Source: Polystyrenella longa
GTDB lineage: Bacteria; Planctomycetota; Planctomycetia; Planctomycetales; Planctomycetaceae
Assembly: GCF_007750395.1 (NCBI RefSeq)
Contig: NZ_CP036281.1
Location: forward strand, 2,503,001 to 2,567,000
Reading direction: 5' to 3'
Length of the DNA: 64,000 nucleotides
Shown here: positions 18,575 through 26,644 of the stretch, in pieces
Layout of the letters: the number at the start of each line of letters is the position of its first letter
Position numbering within the stretch: position 1 is the first letter of the stretch
Notes under the pieces: generated by a model
Told to the model about the DNA's origin: nothing
What the model saw: the letters and a program-made list of their open reading frames with translations, nothing else
The model's database searches: none
Translations under genes and position numbers: made by a program

Positions 18575-19582
18575 GTGACTGCAAATATACATCAACTCAC
18601 GGCCCGATTCCTGAAACTTGATGCGAATGGTAAAACCGGAAAAAATCACTTGGCTTCTCTAATACAAAAACGCAACAAGACGACGCTGTTTCTGATGGCA
18701 CTTGTATTGGTATTCGTTCTCTCCGCTGGCTTGCTACGGGGACAGTCGAATTCCGGAAAGCATGGCATCTGGCATTCCGATTTCCGAAAAGCCTACGATG
18801 AAGCCAAACGGACGAACCGCCCACTGTTGATTCATTTCTACGCAGACTGGTGTATGCCCTGCCAGAAGATGGAGAAAGAAGTTCTCTCTTCTCGGGAATT
18901 GTCTCAGTTGGTGAATAATGATTTTGTCGCTGTTAAAATCAATGCCGATCATCATCAGGATGTCGTCGAGCACTTTTCCGTTAAGTCGCTTCCCAGTGAT
19001 GTGATCATTGACCCTGCTGGAAAGGTGCTGTTGCGGAACAAAGGTTATTTGAAACCAAACGTGTACCTGGCCGGTATTCATTCCGCATCGAAAAGCTATC
19101 AACCCGGGGCACCACCGAAACAGGAAGTCCCGCGCCAGACACAAAAACCGGGGTCGATGCCCGCAGAGCAGCGAGGTGAAGCGAGTTCAGTTAAAGTTGG
19201 GTTGAACGGATTCTGTCCGGTCTCTCTGTACCTCAACAAAAAATGGGAACGCGGGAATCCAGATTTCAAAGCTAGCTTTCAAGATGTGGTTTACTTCTTT
19301 ACTTCACGTCAGGCTCGCGATGAGTTTCAGCGAAGTCCCGAAAAGTATGCTCCCGAATACCTCGGTTGCGACCCAGTGATTCTCACTGAAAGTGGCCACG
19401 CCGTCCCAGGCTCAACCAAGTACGCGGCTTACTCCAAAGAGAGGCTATACCTGTTTCTGATTCCAGAAACACGCGAGCGATTTAACCGGACACCGGAAAA
19501 GTACATCAATTACCGGCAGGCACTCAATATCGAACAGATTGAACAAACCGCTGATGCTGGCTTCGTTCGAGAGTCCTTCTGA
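18575..19582 (+). CDS. Membrane-anchored or secreted thioredoxin-fold protein with two YHS-like repeats
   Basis: Up to 335 residues. An N-terminal hydrophobic segment (about 38-56, 'LFLMALVLVFVLSAGLL') follows a basic stretch and acts as anchor or signal. The thioredoxin domain (about 65-165) carries the redox pair in W-C93-M-P-C96 and belongs to the 'thioredoxin_7/DsbD-gamma-like' type ('AYDEAKRTNRPLLIHFYADW'). After a Pro/Gln linker, two YHS-like modules occupy about 210-330, each ending in an 'F-x-R-(S/T)-P-E-K-Y' motif. YHS domains are thought to bind metal or act in redox proteins. The GTG at 18575 is the outer start; the true start may lie further in, and no strong ribosome-binding site decides it. 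Confidence 0.75.
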   Translation: MTANIHQLTARFLKLDANGKTGKNHLASLIQKRNKTTLFLMALVLVFVLSAGLLRGQSNSGKHGIWHSDFRKAYDEAKRTNRPLLIHFYADWCMPCQKMEKEVLSSRELSQLVNNDFVAVKINADHHQDVVEHFSVKSLPSDVIIDPAGKVLLRNKGYLKPNVYLAGIHSASKSYQPGAPPKQEVPRQTQKPGSMPAEQRGEASSVKVGLNGFCPVSLYLNKKWERGNPDFKASFQDVVYFFTSRQARDEFQRSPEKYAPEYLGCDPVILTESGHAVPGSTKYAAYSKERLYLFLIPETRERFNRTPEKYINYRQALNIEQIEQTADAGFVRESF

Positions 19583-21204
19583 ACCGGTAGCCTGTCGATG
19601 GAATGACTTTGAGCAAGGCCGCAGGTCAGTTTAAACGGGTATTCTGGGACAGCTGGTGGCTGGAAACCATTGTGTTGGTTGATCTTATGATTACCGGTTC
19701 GGTGCCTTCCAGCTGTCGATTTCGCTACAATTCCTCCGTTCGTAATATTTTGACAGAGATAGTGAAATCTTGTGAAACTGATGATAGATCAATTGACAGG
19801 TTTAACTTCAGAAGTAGAATAGATTAAGCATCAAAACGATGCTGTATGAATGCAGCCTTGCTGACGATTCATCGGTTAACGGAAAGGTTCGTTGACAACT
19901 ATTTTTGATTCGTCATCTTCCTAAGGCAGAAGTGTAATACTTCGCTCTTGTTTGGCTATCGCCGAACAACTTTGGATTCCGCCTCTAACTACCGTTAGAG
20001 CGATGCTTCATTGCTCCAAACGGCAAGAGAGCTTTTCTCAAACGCTTTCTGTTGCTCTCGGTACATGTCCCCAGAACCTTAGTTCGGTTTCTGAGTGTGG
20101 TCTTGTATCTTCCCTGTTCTTCTGAACAAACGCCGATGGTTTGAGATTGTGGTTTTCCAGTCAGGTCACATTGTATGGGTGTCAAAATATGGGATTCAGC
20201 TTTTCCCCTGCATACCTTCAATTGATAACAGGCCAATAAGAAGAGCCGGTATTTCTTTTATTCGTACCCTCCAGTGGGACTGCTTTATTGCAGTCAATGA
20301 TTTTTCTTTCTCGCGTTCTACTCAGTTGGTTCAGGTCAGTTTGATAGGACCAGTTCAACAGAGTTGAGAAAGGTTCCCGGTACTGTTAACTGATGATCGT
20401 TGGTCTTGTACTTCGCCTTTGGCGATCAGCACGACTATGTGAGCATCACCTGTGAACGAAATCTCTTCTGGATGAAATCACCCCTGGTCGAAAATATTTA
20501 GTACAACCACCAATGGGATTTGAAAGGCTTTTAACTACCGATTGAATCACTCGGCAGCATTTGTTGGAACTTGTTCCATTCTCTTGGCGCCAGTAGAACC
20601 TCAATCGACAAAAAACAATCCAACGCTCACTTTGTAATGTCAGGATGACATTCGAACATCCGGCCTTTGATTCGTGAGTCCTTCCTTCAGCTGCCTCTCC
20701 TATGGTCATAGGCGCTGGAAGTGAAACTGTTGTGTTGGCAAACGAGTAACCCCAAGTCGACATTTGGATGTCTGCTTGAAGGCGAATTCACCAACAGCGG
20801 TTTCCCACCCACATTCAATATTCAGGTTTCAGATAGTTCTTTGCTCTTTTGATTAACAGATTTCACCGTGAAGAATTGCATCTCTTACCTGTTCTTTGGT
20901 CTTTCAAAAAAACTGAGCCCCTCTAAACAAACTGTGGCTAAATCTAACGATTTGATTTCAGCCTCTGGCAGGTACGAATTTGATTCGCGAACTTGCTTAA
21001 ATTCAACTCGGTCGGCATCGACCGGAAAACTCTCTTCAGACCGTTTTCCAATGAAGCCGCTCCTTTCTAACTAACACATTCGATGGTATGCAGCTAAATG
21101 CTTCTCGGTCGACTTATTCAATTGTTCTCCTTCTGAATTATACGGATATCGAGAACTCGCTTTGGTCGACTGTCCCACATTGATTTAAAAATTGGAATCG
21201 CTTT
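19583..21204 (+). other. 1.6-kb gene-free, hairpin-rich region before rho
   Basis: Short open frames occur on both strands but none has a ribosome-binding site, domain or biased composition, so I see no gene. The stretch is pyrimidine-rich and carries many short perfect hairpins: 19948-19969 (9 bp with one G-T), 19983-20000 (CTCTAAC/GTTAGAG), 20278-20295 (GACTGC/GCAGTC, then T-rich), 20413-20425, 20637-20651, 20699-20712, 20753-20778 (two-part stem) and 21009-21024 (CGGTCG/CGACCG). The 8-mer GGTCGACT occurs twice near the end, around 21107 and 21162. A long regulated leader of rho or one or more small RNAs is plausible. Confidence 0.5.
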
Positions 21205-22842
21205 ATGAGCACTCAGAAATCAAGTTTTTCTGATGAGGATACTAAAAAAAGTCGCACCCCTCGCCGTACGCGGCGACCTGCTTCCAAGAAAACTCCTCCG
21301 CCCGAACAGGACTCGGATATGGACTCTTTCGATGAGGGTCTCGATCTCGAACCGATTTCGAAAGGAGGCGCAGAGGCTTCGACAGATGATGACACTGGTG
21401 ACTCTGGTGACGGCCAACGCCGTCGTCGTCGTCGTCGCCGTCGCGGTGGACGAAGCGATAGCAATAATTCCAATTCCAGCTCCAACTCAAATTCAAATTC
21501 TAATTCCGGGTCTAACTCCAGTTCGGGGTCAAATTCCGGCTCTGGATCTGGTGGTGGCCGAAATCAGCAGTACAACCAGCGACGTGGAGATCGTCCTTCT
21601 GGAGGCGGAGGTGGGGGACGCAACCGTAGTAATCAGCAGGGTGGACGAAAAAGAGATAACAGTGGAAACCGCGACCGAAATAGTAACAGTAATAATCGTC
21701 GGACCCGGGCTGTTTATACTGGTGAAGAGATTAATGGAATCATCAAAGGTGTGCTGGAACTTCATCCAAAAGGTTACGGCTTTCTCCGTGACCCTTCCAA
21801 GAACTATGCCGCTCAAGAGTCCGATTCCTTCGTTTCAAGTTCGATTATCGAAAAGTACAGCCTGAGAGAAGGCATTCTTATCGAAGGCGATGTCGGTCCT
21901 GGTGCCAAAGGACAGGGACCACGCTTAAAAGAGATTGTTTCGATTGATGGTCGTACGGTTGAAGAGTATGCCACCATCAAGAACTTCGAAGATCTGACAC
22001 CGATTAACCCATGTGAACAGATTCGTCTTGAAACAGGTCCCCAGCCGGTAACTATGCGGGTAATGGACCTCTTGACGCCCATCGGAAAAGGCCAGCGAGC
22101 TCTGCTCGTCGCCCCACCCCGTACAGGTAAAACGATGCTCCTGCAGGACATCGCGAACTCGGTTTCGATCAATCACCCTGAAGTCCATCTGATGGTGCTT
22201 TTGATCGACGAACGACCGGAAGAAGTCACCGAGATGACTCGTCGTATCAAAGGGGAAGTGATCGCTTCCTCAATGGACCGAGATGTCGAAAGTCATGTTC
22301 GTATCAGTCAGTTGATCATCGAACGCGGAAAACGAATCGCTGAATCTGGCAAAGATGTTTTCATCCTGCTCGACTCGATCACGCGTACCGCTCGTGCTTT
22401 CAATAAATGGATTGGAAATACGGGACGTACAATGTCCGGTGGACTCGATGTGAAAGCGATGGATATTCCGAAGAAGATGTTCGGGACTGCCCGTCTCTTC
22501 GATGAGGGAGGTTCATTGACAGTCGTTGCCACGGCACTGATCGATACGGGAAGCCGTATGGATGAGGTGATCTTCCAGGAGTTCAAAGGGACAGGAAATA
22601 TGGAACTAGTCCTGAGCCGCGACCTTGCTGATCGCCGCATCTGGCCATCAATCGACATCAGTCGCTCAGGAACTCGTCGTGAAGAATTGATTCTTCCTCC
22701 GGAGACCATTGATTGCCTCACCATGCTGCGACGAAGTCTGATTCAGCTCAGTCCCATCGAGGCGATGGATGAATTGACTCGCCGTTTAGCACAGTTCCCT
22801 TCTAATGAAGAGTTCTTGCAGAAGATCAAGATGATTCTCTGA
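21205..22842 (+). CDS. rho: Transcription termination factor Rho with low-complexity insert
   Basis: A 545-residue Rho. The C-terminal two thirds are canonical: RNA-binding cold-shock-like domain ('GVLELHPKGYGFLRDPSKNY'), Walker A 'APPRTGKT' with K309, Walker B region 'VHLMVLLIDERPEEVTEM', and 'VFILLDSITRTARAFN'. The hexamer terminates transcription by translocating along C-rich RNA. The first 170 residues are unlike E. coli Rho. They contain a run of eight Arg, a Ser/Asn repeat stretch and Gly/Arg/Gln-rich segments, and should be disordered. Such inserts are known in Rho of several phyla and can affect RNA binding or phase behaviour. Start is ATG 21205. A long gene-free leader precedes it and a terminator follows. 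Confidence 0.96.
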   Translation: MSTQKSSFSDEDTKKSRTPRRTRRPASKKTPPPEQDSDMDSFDEGLDLEPISKGGAEASTDDDTGDSGDGQRRRRRRRRRGGRSDSNNSNSSSNSNSNSNSGSNSSSGSNSGSGSGGGRNQQYNQRRGDRPSGGGGGGRNRSNQQGGRKRDNSGNRDRNSNSNNRRTRAVYTGEEINGIIKGVLELHPKGYGFLRDPSKNYAAQESDSFVSSSIIEKYSLREGILIEGDVGPGAKGQGPRLKEIVSIDGRTVEEYATIKNFEDLTPINPCEQIRLETGPQPVTMRVMDLLTPIGKGQRALLVAPPRTGKTMLLQDIANSVSINHPEVHLMVLLIDERPEEVTEMTRRIKGEVIASSMDRDVESHVRISQLIIERGKRIAESGKDVFILLDSITRTARAFNKWIGNTGRTMSGGLDVKAMDIPKKMFGTARLFDEGGSLTVVATALIDTGSRMDEVIFQEFKGTGNMELVLSRDLADRRIWPSIDISRSGTRREELILPPETIDCLTMLRRSLIQLSPIEAMDELTRRLAQFPSNEEFLQKIKMIL

Positions 22843-22905
22843 TGTCAGTGGCAAACCGCTGCTTCTGAGACAAATGGGTTCACTAGAGTGGTCCCAGAAA
22901 ATAAA

Positions 22906-22948
22906 AGCCGGTCTTTCGTTTCTCAAGAACAAAGACCGGCTATTTTAT
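22906..22948 (+). terminator. Intrinsic terminator after rho
   Basis: Eleven-base perfect stem AGCCGGTCTTT (22906-22916) with AAAGACCGGCT (22931-22941), 14-base loop, followed by ATTTTATT. Confidence 0.88.
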
Positions 22949-23098
22949 TGGTACCAACACCAATTCTTTTCCAAGAATACAAGAATAAGTGAGGCTGCAA
23001 TCTGTCGTGAAACGTTATTGAAAACGTGAACGTTCATGAAAACGTGGTTGTGCGTTGTCAGATTCCGCAGCAATTAAAGTGAGATTCGAACTCGCATT

Positions 23099-25072
23099 CT
23101 ACTCTGTCAGCGAATTTGACTCGTCCAAAACCTGGAAGGGTTTAACCTCAGGCAGTTCCTGGGGGGCTTTGACAGGCTGGCCATCATGCCAGATGTATTC
23201 AGTAGAAGGATCGTTTGTCACAAAAACACTCGTGCCTTGTGGGATTTGTAGTGTCATTGCCAGTTCTTCTTCTGCGACCTGTCGACTGAATTTGCTCAGT
23301 TGGTATTCGAACCGCGTATTGAATTCAGATTCGTCTGAATAAGTTCGATTTAAAGTCACCTCGAAGTTCTTCATCACGAAGCCGTCATCCACATGGTCGA
23401 TCTCGATTCCGTCGACTGTGACGATCATACGCTGATAAGCAAGATTTGGTCGGCGATCTGTGGCGTCATTGTGGGGTAGAATCAAATGCAGCGGCCATCC
23501 GTCAAATAGGTCGTCTCTTTCTTTGACGCTTTCGATTTTTCGAGGAAGATACCCTGCCTCGGGATCAAGCCACACGGTATGACGTCCATAATATCCTTCA
23601 CTCATTACGACGACGGTTGGATGTCCATCAATGACTTCGTGACCCGTGATTCGGGGTTGATACGACTTCATCAATTCTGGCAATCGTCTGCTGGCGTCAT
23701 AGGGGAGAAATCCCAGGACTTCCAGATTGGAATTTCTGTTCTGATTGATTAGTCGCTGTGCTTCCGGTGAACCATCTGCCCAGGTAATGCCGCTACAGAC
23801 TCGCCACAAATCCCCTTCCGGGTGACTGTCAGGAGTCATGAGCTCGTTTGAGACAGTAAAGGCATGTGAGAACTGAGAATATCCTTCTGTAGTCATGATT
23901 TGCTCGGTGGCGCCAAATACGGGGAAGAGTTGGGCGCGGTATCCGTTTCCAATGTATTTGTATCGGTATCTCCACCATCCGTCTCGTGCCGAGAAGTCCC
24001 CCTTGTGTTTATACCTCCAGGTTTCTTCGGTGAAAGCGCCGCCTACCTCATAGGAGTTACGCTCAATATGGAATTTCAATGTCTGAAATTCATCCAGTGT
24101 CGACGCGTATTGATCTAATACTTTGATCGCTTCTATTTCGTCTTCTGGAGAAGTGGAAAGAATAGCTCCCAACAGTGCTGAGGGTCCCCCGCCCGAAGAG
24201 AGGCTAAGCCAAAGCCAACTCCCCATGGTCACGGTTCCCAGCATTAATGCCAAACTCCAAGCAATGTTTTTGCTGGCGACTTTAGAAAATGCAGTCGAGA
24301 GCTTAGTGGAGATCGAGATCGTATTCGTGGCCGTGTTTGCTGTCAGGCAGTGGGATACGGTTTGCGCCGCGAGATGTTGCCCCCATTCTGCGGCAGAGGC
24401 CTGGGCGCCTTCCCAGATTGTTAATACTGTTGTCAGCGCGATGCCGCGTTTCAGTAATCTTTTACGTAGAAGTTCGCGCCCTCGCATTAAACTCGCTTTG
24501 ACGGAAGCGTCTGTCGCTCCCAAACTCTCCGCTGCTTCTAATCGCGATTTTCCCTGCAGAAAACAGAGAATGATTGGCCCACGATATTTTTCGGGAAGCT
24601 GATCGAGTTCATCGTGAAGCAGTTCCATTTGCTCCTGGACGGACAATATAGAATCACTCTCCTGTTCATCGGAAGTACCGGAATCGAGCTGTTCGGAGAA
24701 TTCAGTTGCTTTGTGACGTTTTTTATTACGGTGTATCTGAATCGCTTCCGCTCGGGCAACCCGGTGCAGCCAGGGAGCCAGCGAGTTCCGTTTGCGAATG
24801 GTCCCCGCTTTGCTGGTCAGCTTTAGGAAAATGGACTGACAGGCATCTTCGATGTCATGACTTTCCGAAAGCAGATTAGCACAGACACTTAAAACAAGTG
24901 GGGTATGGCGCTCGCAAAGTATCTCTAGAGCCTTCTTATCCTGACGTTCGACGTAAAGTTGCAGCAACGTCTCGTCGGAATGCTGCGCTGATGCAGTTAT
25001 TACAGAATTGGTTCGTCGGTTTGCATTCCTTACATTCCGATCGAATAAAGTAGGGCGTTCCAACAGACTCAT
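23099..25072 (-). CDS. ECF-type sigma factor fused to a membrane anchor and a large outer domain
   Basis: A 657-residue protein with three parts. Residues about 38-115 form sigma region 2 ('HDIEDACQSIFLKL', 'LAPWLHRVAR'). Residues 148-208 form sigma region 4 ('LPEKYRGPIILCFLQGKS', then a helix-turn-helix 'EAAESLGATDASVKASLMRG'). A linker ending in a single transmembrane helix (270-291) follows, then about 360 residues beyond it that resemble LolA/lipoprotein-localisation-like beta structures ('GYYGRHTVWLDPEAGYLPRKIES'). The arrangement puts promoter recognition and an extracytoplasmic sensor on one chain, without a separate anti-sigma factor. No anti-sigma gene is adjacent. Start at 25072 has no strong ribosome-binding site. 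Confidence 0.85.
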   Translation of the reverse strand: MSLLERPTLFDRNVRNANRRTNSVITASAQHSDETLLQLYVERQDKKALEILCERHTPLVLSVCANLLSESHDIEDACQSIFLKLTSKAGTIRKRNSLAPWLHRVARAEAIQIHRNKKRHKATEFSEQLDSGTSDEQESDSILSVQEQMELLHDELDQLPEKYRGPIILCFLQGKSRLEAAESLGATDASVKASLMRGRELLRKRLLKRGIALTTVLTIWEGAQASAAEWGQHLAAQTVSHCLTANTATNTISISTKLSTAFSKVASKNIAWSLALMLGTVTMGSWLWLSLSSGGGPSALLGAILSTSPEDEIEAIKVLDQYASTLDEFQTLKFHIERNSYEVGGAFTEETWRYKHKGDFSARDGWWRYRYKYIGNGYRAQLFPVFGATEQIMTTEGYSQFSHAFTVSNELMTPDSHPEGDLWRVCSGITWADGSPEAQRLINQNRNSNLEVLGFLPYDASRRLPELMKSYQPRITGHEVIDGHPTVVVMSEGYYGRHTVWLDPEAGYLPRKIESVKERDDLFDGWPLHLILPHNDATDRRPNLAYQRMIVTVDGIEIDHVDDGFVMKNFEVTLNRTYSDESEFNTRFEYQLSKFSRQVAEEELAMTLQIPQGTSVFVTNDPSTEYIWHDGQPVKAPQELPEVKPFQVLDESNSLTE

Positions 25073-25394
25073 TATGTCATTCCAAGTGAGTGGTGAGGGG
25101 TCGCGAATTCAAATGCAACATCGATGCCAACAGAAATTGAAGTTGGTGAGATTACTTTTGAAATCACTGAGAGAGCCCGAAACTATTTGAAGGGATAGGT
25201 GCGCCTGATGCGCATCATTCATTTTCAGAGGTGATTTCCGTCTGCCTGTCCATGAAGGCGGCTTTGGATCGGAGTGAATGATCGGTCTCTCTATACTGTT
25301 AATACTATCCACTCTTGATTCGAATTGAAGAGTAAAATCTTAGGGAGTGTTTTAAAATAGTATCTGTTCGTGTAACTTACTCAGGTGACACGTT
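25073..25394. other. Gene-free stretch between two leftward genes
   Basis: No credible coding frame is seen. This should contain the promoter for the sigma-factor fusion gene and the 3' end of the upstream menC-like transcript. A short GCGC-flanked repeat lies near 25201-25216. No clear terminator was found. Confidence 0.4.
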
Positions 25395-26504
25395 TTATCT
25401 AATGTCTGCTTTCTGAAGAGATAATTTCTCGAGCCGCTCCAGGTTTGGTTCCGGTAATTGGTCAAATGCCCGAACTGTGGGTACCCCTGTTTTGTCCTGA
25501 TACAAGCTGACCGGGCTGTCGCTGAGATCCTGATGGTAGAATCGTTCGCTGGGGAAAATGTCGGCCGGATAGGTGAAGTTGTCGAGCATAGAGAGGGCAA
25601 TACAAAGCCCCACTCCTGTAGCGCTTTCCAGCATTCCCCCAACCCAGCAAGGGATGCCTGCTTTTTGCATATCATCATGAATCTGTTTGGCGATGGTCAA
25701 TCCGCCCACGCGAGCCGGTTTGATATTCACATATCCACAGCTTTCAATTTCTGCAGCCTGCTGAGCGATTCGGCGAGTTTTGACTGTTTCATCCAGGCAG
25801 ATGGGCGTCGTGATTTGTGCCTGCAATCGGGAATGGTCGAGGATATCGTCGTGCTGGAGTGGCTGCTCATACATGGCGAGTTGGTATTCGTCCAACTGCT
25901 TGAAGAGTTCGACGTCGTTAAGTCGATATCCACTATTGCAGTCGATGTGCATGCAGGCGTCGGGGAACTCCTTGCGAACGGCCTGCACCATTTCTAATCC
26001 CCAACCGGGACGGAACTTCAGTTTGACGCGGGGGAACTTTCTGTCGAGTGCATCGCCGATATCGTTATTCAGTTCAGCCAGTGAATCTGTCACCCCAAAA
26101 TCAGCACCCACGACCACTTCATCTCGGGTCGCTCCGAGGAGCCGGTGCAGAGGTTGATTCTGCAATTTGCTTTCGAGCGCCCACCAGGCATGATCCAGTA
26201 TCGCTTTGGCGAATGGGTTTCCTTTGAAGTGGCTCAATTTTTGATGTAGTTCTTCCCCGCTCGAAATATCCTGACCAATAATTTGAGGGGCCAGCCATTG
26301 ACGACAAAGTTCGAAAACACCAGCTCCCCAACCTGGGCTGTAGCAGGGAGCCGCCAGCGAGCAACTTTCTCCCCAGGCATCGACGGAACCGCTGGTCATA
26401 CGACAGAGAACGGAATGAACTTCGGCATCTTCCCCGTAGGCAGTACGCCAGGGTGTAATCAGCGGCATGGCAACTAGAAACAACTCGATGCGGTCTATCT
26501 TCAT
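25395..26504 (-). CDS. menC: o-Succinylbenzoate synthase-like enolase-superfamily enzyme
   Basis: A 369-residue enzyme of the muconate-lactonising branch of the enolase superfamily. The catalytic and metal ligands can be read in order: K161-x-K163 ('RVKLKFRP'), D188 and N190 ('HIDCNSGY'), E213 ('YEQPL'), D238-E239 ('CLDET') and K262 ('NIKPARVGG'). 'GGMLESATG' near the end matches the MenC/N-acylamino acid racemase group. The family makes o-succinylbenzoate for menaquinone, but close relatives racemise N-acylamino acids, so MenC is probable but not certain. No other men gene is in the window. ATG 26504 is preferred over a TTG at 26540 because GGAAGA precedes it and the family sequence starts there. 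It lies downstream of the Hsp70 gene on the same strand. Confidence 0.8.
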   Translation of the reverse strand: MKIDRIELFLVAMPLITPWRTAYGEDAEVHSVLCRMTSGSVDAWGESCSLAAPCYSPGWGAGVFELCRQWLAPQIIGQDISSGEELHQKLSHFKGNPFAKAILDHAWWALESKLQNQPLHRLLGATRDEVVVGADFGVTDSLAELNNDIGDALDRKFPRVKLKFRPGWGLEMVQAVRKEFPDACMHIDCNSGYRLNDVELFKQLDEYQLAMYEQPLQHDDILDHSRLQAQITTPICLDETVKTRRIAQQAAEIESCGYVNIKPARVGGLTIAKQIHDDMQKAGIPCWVGGMLESATGVGLCIALSMLDNFTYPADIFPSERFYHQDLSDSPVSLYQDKTGVPTVRAFDQLPEPNLERLEKLSLQKADIR

Positions 26505-26644
26505 CTTCGTACGATCTTCCCAATGGTAAAGGCTAACCAATTCAAACGCAGAACCTGTGGTGAAGAGAGGTTCGCGATGACTTGATTGAAGCAGGAGCCG
26601 CAGCGAATTACAAGCGGACTACCCCACTGGGTGCGGAACGTCGA

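Noticed and set aside
20446-20763. A 105-codon frame on the minus strand in the pre-rho region.
   Set aside because: No ribosome-binding site, no recognisable domain, and many neighbouring hairpins. Composition looks random.
21421-21720. Long frames on other strands and frames across the rho low-complexity segment.
   Set aside because: They are explained by repeated Arg and Ser/Asn codons of rho itself.
23076-23098. A tRNA T-arm-like motif (GAG-TTCGAAT-CTC) on the minus strand just after the sigma-factor gene.
   Set aside because: No acceptor stem, anticodon arm or CCA-compatible end could be drawn around it, and the 5' half would overlap the coding end. No integrase lies nearby, so an attachment-site relic is not supported.
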